This document shows positions 7,006-10,345 of a stretch of DNA of 10,345 nt, in pieces. The notes below the pieces were generated by a model. The model saw only the letters and a list, made by a program, of their open reading frames with translations, was not told the origin of the DNA and ran no database searches. Origin of the DNA: Melioribacteraceae bacterium (lineage in GTDB: Bacteria; Bacteroidota; Ignavibacteria; Ignavibacteriales; Melioribacteraceae); contig JALWEC010000288.1 in NCBI GenBank assembly GCA_027036655.1, positions 1 through 10,345 of the forward strand, given 5' to 3'. Position 1 is the stretch's first letter. Each line of letters starts with the position of its first letter. The translations under genes were made by a program, and so were the position numbers.

Positions 7006-8502
7006 CTACTCCTGAACAATTTTATTGTAAAGCTCGATGTAATTTTTTGCGGAATTCAGCCACGAGAAATCCCGTTTCATTCCGTTTTTCATAATTTTTG
7101 TCCAAGTTTCAGGTTTCTCGACAAATATTGAAACTGCGCGTTTAAGTTCGCCGATTAAAGAAGTTACATTATATTTTTCAAAAACAAATCCTGTTCCTTC
7201 GCCGGTTTTTTCATCAAAATTCTGAACGGTGTCAATCAAACCGCCTGTAGCATGAACAACGGGAACGGTTCCGTAAACCATGCTGTACATCTGGTTCAAG
7301 CCGCAAGGCTCGGTTTTTGAAGGCATAAGATAGATGTCGGAGCCCGCTTCAATTAAATGGGCTAATTTATCGTCAAATCCGGGATAGAAGATAAATTTAT
7401 CTTTATGGTCAAAAGCCATTTCTTCAAGAAATTGGTGGAATTTCTTATCGCCGGTGCCGAGAATAACAAGGCGAATATTCATCGCCATTAATTTTGGGAA
7501 TGCCTTCTGAAGAAGGTCGAAACCTTTTGTGTTGTACAACCGGGAAATGTTTCCGATTATCGGAGTATTGTCGTCAATTTCCCCGTTAAATTTTTCGGCG
7601 AGAGCGGCGCGATTTTCTTTTTTCTTATCAAGTTTTTTAACGCTGTATTTATGCGGAATCAGCTTATCTTTTTCGGGATTCCAGATGTTCATATCTATGC
7701 CGTTTACGATTCCGTGCAAATCGGATTTCCGTTTTTTCAGAACATCCATCAAACCGAAACTGAGCTTCGGGTCGCTTGCAATTTCCTTTGCGTAAGTTTG
7801 GCTTACCGTATTAATCGTATCGGCATAAACGATTCCGGCTTTAAGGAAATTAAACTTTCCTTTATGCAGTACTTTTGTTTCCGTGCAGACATTTTCCGGC
7901 AGTCCCGTCTTCTTACAAGTTGATTTTCCGAAAGCGCCTTGATAAGCGATATTATGAATAGTAAAAAGGGTTTTAATATTCTGAATGTCTTCGTCGTCTT
8001 TATAAACGGTTTTAAGATACGCGGGAATTAATCCGCTCTGCCAATCGTTGCAGTGTATTATATCGGGATACCAGCCGAGCTGTTTGATTAATTCGAAAAC
8101 GGATTTTGCAAGGAGAATAAAGCGTTCGTCGTTATCTGAAAAATCTTTGCCCGAAAGAGGGTCGGTGTAGAGCGAATGACGGGAAGCAAAATAATTCGGC
8201 TCATCCAAAAAATAAACCTGCACGCGGTGTTTTTGTCCCGGAAGAAAAGAGGAGCGAATTGAAAAAGTTACTTCTTTTTTACCGATTTTCGTAGTTAAGT
8301 CCTGAAGCCGTACAACCTCGTGGATTTTATGTTTTCGTTCGTCTATTGCTCCGTATTTGGGAGCTAATATTCTAACTTGGTGGCCATGTTGCAAAAGTCT
8401 TTGAGGCAATGCGGCTGAAACATCCGCCAAACCGCCTGTTTTCATGAAGGGGATTACTTCAGAGGTTACGAACAAAATTTTAAGACTTTTCTTTCCTGCC
8501 AT
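7006..8502 (-). CDS. glgA: Glycogen (starch) synthase, GT5 family
   Basis: This cytosolic glycosyltransferase extends alpha-1,4-glucan chains from a nucleotide-glucose donor, usually ADP-glucose in bacteria. It has 498 residues, the normal length. Seen: N-terminal KTGGLADV (21-28, donor-binding loop), HCNDWQSGLIP (150-160), TIHNIAYQG (181-189), and NGID (267-270). The C-terminal Rossmann domain has R321 and K326 in RLYNTKGFDL and the catalytic-region motif PSKTEPCGLNQMYSMVYGT (394-412, E398), followed by ATGGL. All key GT5 residues are present. It is the first gene of the operon: GAGG (8510-8513) lies 7 nt before the ATG, and a promoter candidate lies just upstream. The GmhB-like gene starts 1 nt after its stop. 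No other glg genes are visible, so donor supply must be encoded elsewhere. A donor other than ADP-glucose cannot be excluded. Confidence 0.97.
   Translation of the reverse strand: MAGKKSLKILFVTSEVIPFMKTGGLADVSAALPQRLLQHGHQVRILAPKYGAIDERKHKIHEVVRLQDLTTKIGKKEVTFSIRSSFLPGQKHRVQVYFLDEPNYFASRHSLYTDPLSGKDFSDNDERFILLAKSVFELIKQLGWYPDIIHCNDWQSGLIPAYLKTVYKDDEDIQNIKTLFTIHNIAYQGAFGKSTCKKTGLPENVCTETKVLHKGKFNFLKAGIVYADTINTVSQTYAKEIASDPKLSFGLMDVLKKRKSDLHGIVNGIDMNIWNPEKDKLIPHKYSVKKLDKKKENRAALAEKFNGEIDDNTPIIGNISRLYNTKGFDLLQKAFPKLMAMNIRLVILGTGDKKFHQFLEEMAFDHKDKFIFYPGFDDKLAHLIEAGSDIYLMPSKTEPCGLNQMYSMVYGTVPVVHATGGLIDTVQNFDEKTGEGTGFVFEKYNVTSLIGELKRAVSIFVEKPETWTKIMKNGMKRDFSWLNSAKNYIELYNKIVQE
7009..7013 (-). promoter_or_regulatory. 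Shine-Dalgarno that places the phosphatase start at 7004
   Basis: AGGAG on the minus strand overlaps the final codons of glgA and ends 4 nt before the ATG at 7004-7002. The competing TTG at 7019-7017 is preceded only by an A-rich stretch with no purine ribosome-binding motif, so the ATG is preferred. Confidence 0.65.
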
Positions 8503-8534
8503 ATTATTTCCTCAAACAATTATTTTTTATCTTA

Positions 8535-8566
8535 CAAAATTACGAAAATATTGGTACAGTGACAAA
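8535..8566 (-). promoter_or_regulatory. Bacteroidota-type promoter for the glgA-to-glyA operon
   Basis: On the minus strand, TTTG (8566-8563) is followed after 20 nt by TAATTTTG (8542-8535), an exact match to the Bacteroidota -33/-7 pattern TTTG / TAnnTTTG. The same bases can be read as a sigma-70-like pair: TTGTCA (8565-8560), 17-nt spacer, TAATTT (8542-8537). Transcription would start near 8528, leaving a leader of about 25 nt before the glgA ATG. This is a motif match only. Confidence 0.55.
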
Positions 8567-8577
8567 AATTTAGCATA

Positions 8578-8606
8578 TTAAAGATTGTGTGAATTTAATT
8601 TATGAT
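8578..8606 (+). promoter_or_regulatory. Weak promoter candidate for hutI
   Basis: TATGAT (8601-8606) is a good -10 hexamer and sits 17 nt after TTAAAG (8578-8583), a poor -35. It would start transcription near 8613, close to the hutI ribosome-binding site AGGA (8622-8625). No TAnnTTTG match is seen on this strand. I see no clear operator in the 129-bp divergent region. Confidence 0.25.
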
Positions 8607-8631
8607 TAACCGCTTTTATTTAGGATAAACA

Positions 8632-9882
8632 ATGAAACGATTATTTTACAATCCGGAACAAATTGTTACCATAAATACATTGGAAGAGAATATTAAAAGA
8701 GGCGCAGACATGAATTCCCCGGGCGTTCTCGAAAATTTTTCGATTGTCGTCGAAGACGATACTATTGCTGAATTTATTCCGAATCATGTAATAGAACGCG
8801 CGGAGTATGACGAAGTATTTGATTTAACGGGAAAAATTGTTTTGCCCGGGCTTGTGGAAAGCCACACTCACGCGGTTTTTGCCGGTTCACGAGCGGACGA
8901 ATTCCGCATGAGATTATCCGGAGCTACATACGAGGAGATAGCAAAACAGGGCGGCGGAATTCTGAATACGGTAAACGCTGTTCGCAGTTCTTCGGTTGAC
9001 GAACTGATTGAGATTTCCAAACCGAGAGTTGAAAGTTTTATCCGGCAGGGAGTAACAACGCTGGAGATAAAAAGCGGTTACGGACTCAGTTTTTACGACG
9101 AAATAAAACTTCTGCAGGTAATTAAGGAACTCGATGCGATTTTTCCGATTGATATTCTCCCGACATTTCTCGGCGCGCATACTTTCCCTCCTGAATATCA
9201 GAACGACAAAGAGAAGTATGTTGCGGTAGTTATTGAAGAGATGCTGCCCTATATAAAGGAGAACGGATTAGCGGTTTTTGTGGATGCTTTTTGCGAATCA
9301 ACCGCTTTTACCGCAGAACAGGTTGAAAAGATTTTTATCGCCGCAAAAGAACTCGGCTTTAAACTTAAACTGCATACCGAACAGTTTAACCGTATCGGCG
9401 GACTTGAAACCGCGCTCGGGTTAAACGCATTAAGCGTTGACCACCTTGAAGTGCTTGAAGATGATGAAATACAAATGTTGGCTGATTCGGATACTACGGC
9501 TACGTTGCTCCCGGGAGTTTCGTTTTTCTTGGATTACGGTTACGCTCCGGCGCGGAAGCTGATTGATAGCGGAGCGATAGTAGCGCTCGCAACAGATTAC
9601 AATCCCGGTTCCTCACACATATTAAATCCCTTTTTGATTATGCTTCTGGCATCGCTGAAGATGGGAATGACAATTGAAGAAACCATTTCCGCTTATACGA
9701 TTAATGCGGCTAAATCACTTGACTTAAATGAAAAAGTCGGTAGCTTGGAAATCGGTAAAAGAGCGGACTTTGCAATCTTTAGCACGAACACCTACTCCGA
9801 TATTATATACAGCGCCGGACAAAACCTTATTTACGCTACGGTTAAAAACGGGGAAGTCGTCTATAAAGTTGAATCCCGTTGA
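8632..9882 (+). CDS. hutI: Imidazolonepropionase (histidine degradation)
   Basis: This is a cytosolic amidohydrolase that hydrolyses 4-imidazolone-5-propanoate to N-formimidoyl-L-glutamate, the third step of histidine breakdown. It has 416 residues, the usual length. Seen: metal ligands H78 and H80 in ESHTHAVFAGSR, with R87 nearby; QGGGI at 106-110; KSGYGL at 147-152 (Y150); GAHTFPPEYQND at 181-192 (H183). Ligand H248 with E250 lies in LHTEQ, D270-H271 in SVDHLE, and metal ligand D322 in ATDYNPGSS (320-328). The C-terminal VGSLEIGKRADFAIF closes the amidohydrolase fold. The combination of QGGGI, KSGYG and NPGSS separates HutI from other amidohydrolases. AGGA lies 6 nt before the ATG. It is divergent from glgA; no hutH, hutU or formimidoylglutamate enzyme is in view. 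Downstream lies a repeat array that could contribute to 3' end formation. Confidence 0.97.
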   Translation: MKRLFYNPEQIVTINTLEENIKRGADMNSPGVLENFSIVVEDDTIAEFIPNHVIERAEYDEVFDLTGKIVLPGLVESHTHAVFAGSRADEFRMRLSGATYEEIAKQGGGILNTVNAVRSSSVDELIEISKPRVESFIRQGVTTLEIKSGYGLSFYDEIKLLQVIKELDAIFPIDILPTFLGAHTFPPEYQNDKEKYVAVVIEEMLPYIKENGLAVFVDAFCESTAFTAEQVEKIFIAAKELGFKLKLHTEQFNRIGGLETALGLNALSVDHLEVLEDDEIQMLADSDTTATLLPGVSFFLDYGYAPARKLIDSGAIVALATDYNPGSSHILNPFLIMLLASLKMGMTIEETISAYTINAAKSLDLNEKVGSLEIGKRADFAIFSTNTYSDIIYSAGQNLIYATVKNGEVVYKVESR

Positions 9883-9883
9883 G

Positions 9884-9943
9884 TCCGCCAATCCGCCGTG
9901 ACGAACGGTGTGTTTTTAGTTTTAAACGTCCGCCTTGGGCAGA
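9884..9943. repeat. Degraded fragments of the palindromic micro-repeat downstream of hutI
   Basis: Directly after the hutI stop, TCCGCC occurs twice (9884-9889 and 9892-9897). At 9929-9943 TCCGCCTTGGGCAGA differs at two positions from the perfect palindrome at 10289-10303. The stretch from about 9899 (TGACG, T-rich run, CGTCCGCC) also resembles the linker that precedes copy C. It may be a decayed remnant of the same array. Confidence 0.45.
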
Positions 9944-9966
9944 CAATGTGCTATTTAAATTATAAC

Positions 9967-10099
9967 GTCATTGCGAGGAGCGAAGCGACGTGGCAATCTC
10001 ACGGGGAAACACGCTATTGCCAAATAATCAGCAACGTTTTAACTGCTAAAGTTGAGCATTTAGGAGATTGCCGCGCTCACTCCGTTCGCTCGCAATGAC
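9967..10099. repeat. MITE-like dispersed repeat, copy A
   Basis: A 133-bp element with long imperfect terminal inverted repeats. The outer 11 bp are perfect (GTCATTGCGAG at 9967-9977 against CTCGCAATGAC at 10089-10099), as are the inner 9 bp (GGCAATCTC at 9992-10000 against GAGATTGCC at 10064-10072). The arm middles differ slightly in sequence and length. Between the arms are about 63 bases with no coding potential. The left arm matches a repeat type I recognise from intergenic regions of many unrelated bacteria. Seven T follow a few bases after the right arm, so it could also help to end the hutI transcript. Confidence 0.85.
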
Positions 10100-10120
10100 A
10101 GTTGTTTTTTTAGCGCTGTC
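10097..10120. repeat. Linker stem-loop between copies A and B
   Basis: GACAG (10097-10101) can pair with CTGTC (10116-10120) around a T-rich loop holding seven T. The equivalent linker after copy B keeps the pairing with a changed base pair. A role is unknown. Confidence 0.5.
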
Positions 10121-10121
10121 T

Positions 10122-10265
10122 CGTCATTGCGAACTGCGACGTAAGGAGCAGTGAAGCAATCTCACCGGTAAACTTACCGTTGCCGAATGTTCAAAACCAG
10201 TTTAACTGCTGAGGTTAAAAATTCAGGAGATTGCCACGCTCCACTGCGTTCCGCTCACAATGACG
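10122..10265. repeat. MITE-like dispersed repeat, copy B
   Basis: A second copy in the same orientation, 156 bp after copy A. The outer inverted repeat is 8 bp perfect (CGTCATTG at 10122-10129 against CAATGACG at 10258-10265); the inner one is GCAATCTC (10156-10163) against GAGATTGC (10227-10234). The 72-base internal segment (10164-10235) aligns without gaps to 10001-10072 of copy A, with 51 of 72 bases identical by hand count. The left arm is longer than in copy A and contains its own small inverted repeat, ACTGC/GCAGT (about 10133-10153). Confidence 0.83.
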
Positions 10266-10285
10266 GCTTTTTTTTAAGCGCCGTC
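10262..10285. repeat. Linker stem-loop between copies B and C
   Basis: GACGGC (10262-10267) pairs with GCCGTC (10280-10285) around a loop holding eight T. It is the counterpart of the stem at 10097-10120 and differs by a compensated A-T to G-C change. Confidence 0.5.
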
Positions 10286-10345
10286 TCGTCCGCCTTAGGC
10301 GGATTACGAGGAGCGGAGCTACACTGCAATACGTAAGCGTTAGCC
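10286..10345. repeat. MITE-like dispersed repeat, copy C, partial and interrupted
   Basis: After the shared CTCGTC lead-in, the left arm resumes at 10303 as ATTACGAGGAGCGGAGC and continues to CTGCAAT (10324-10330), matching the copy A arm with several substitutions. Twelve extra bases (10291-10302) lie between the lead-in and the arm. The element runs off the window end, so its right arm is not visible. Confidence 0.65.
10289..10303. repeat. Perfect 15-bp palindrome inserted in copy C
   Basis: TCCGCCT-T-AGGCGGA has two perfect 7-bp arms around one base. It sits exactly where copies A and B have an uninterrupted GTCATT, so it looks like a nested small element. A two-mismatch relative lies at 9929-9943. 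Confidence 0.7.

Noticed and set aside
7005..7019. TTG at 7019 as the start of the HAD phosphatase
   Set aside because: It is a rare start codon without a ribosome-binding site and would create a 14-nt overlap with glgA. The ATG at 7004 has AGGAG upstream and begins just before the first conserved strand.
8595..8609. TTAAT/ATTAA inverted repeat before hutI as an operator
   Set aside because: It has only five A/T pairs in AT-rich DNA, which is not above background, and no regulator gene is nearby.
9898..10098. 66-residue open frame after hutI with the string VIARSEATWQS
   Set aside because: It runs through repeat copy A, and its sequence is the conceptual translation of the repeat arm, a type often mis-annotated as protein. 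It has no ribosome-binding site and no protein-like composition.
9966..10345. Repeats as a CRISPR array
   Set aside because: The units are about 156-165 bp, themselves palindromic and diverged, with homologous centres instead of unique spacers. No cas gene is present.

Overview
The window looks like a chromosomal segment from the Bacteroidota/Chlorobi/Ignavibacteriota side of the bacterial tree, most likely an Ignavibacteria-type organism. Three things point there. The first gene ends in a type IX secretion (T9SS) C-terminal sorting domain of the 'YPNPFNP ... GTYIYRL' kind. The serine hydroxymethyltransferase carries the extended loop seen in Bacteroidota enzymes. The best promoter candidate fits the TTTG / TAnnTTTG pattern of that group. 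The assignment is inference from sequence features and not from a search.

Layout. Bases 1-1209 (+) are the 3' part of a secreted M1-family zinc aminopeptidase; its N-terminal domain lies beyond the left edge. A perfect 11-bp bidirectional terminator (1314-1340) separates it from a convergent six-gene minus-strand run. In transcription order that run is glgA (glycogen synthase), a GmhB-like HAD phosphatase, a DNRLRE-like lipoprotein, an outer-membrane beta-barrel protein, a TPR protein with a signal peptide, and glyA. Junctions are a 1-nt gap, a 1-nt overlap, a 1-nt gap, 21 nt and 18 nt. One promoter candidate (about 8535-8566) and one terminator bracket the run, so it reads as a single operon of about 7.2 kb. 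A 129-bp divergent intergenic region leads to hutI (imidazolonepropionase, histidine degradation) on the plus strand.

The last 463 bases (9883-10345) hold no credible gene. They contain a tandem array of a MITE-like dispersed repeat: two full copies (9967-10099 and 10122-10265) with long imperfect terminal inverted repeats, and a third copy cut by the window end. The third copy is interrupted by a small perfect palindrome (10289-10303). Degraded relatives of that palindrome lie just after hutI.

How the genes fit together. Cytosolic housekeeping enzymes (GlgA, GlyA, the HAD phosphatase) share a transcript with three uncharacterised envelope proteins (lipoprotein, barrel, TPR). That envelope trio is the least understood part of the window. 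Among non-coding features, the repeat array is the most distinctive. I see no defence system, CRISPR array, transposase, rRNA or tRNA.
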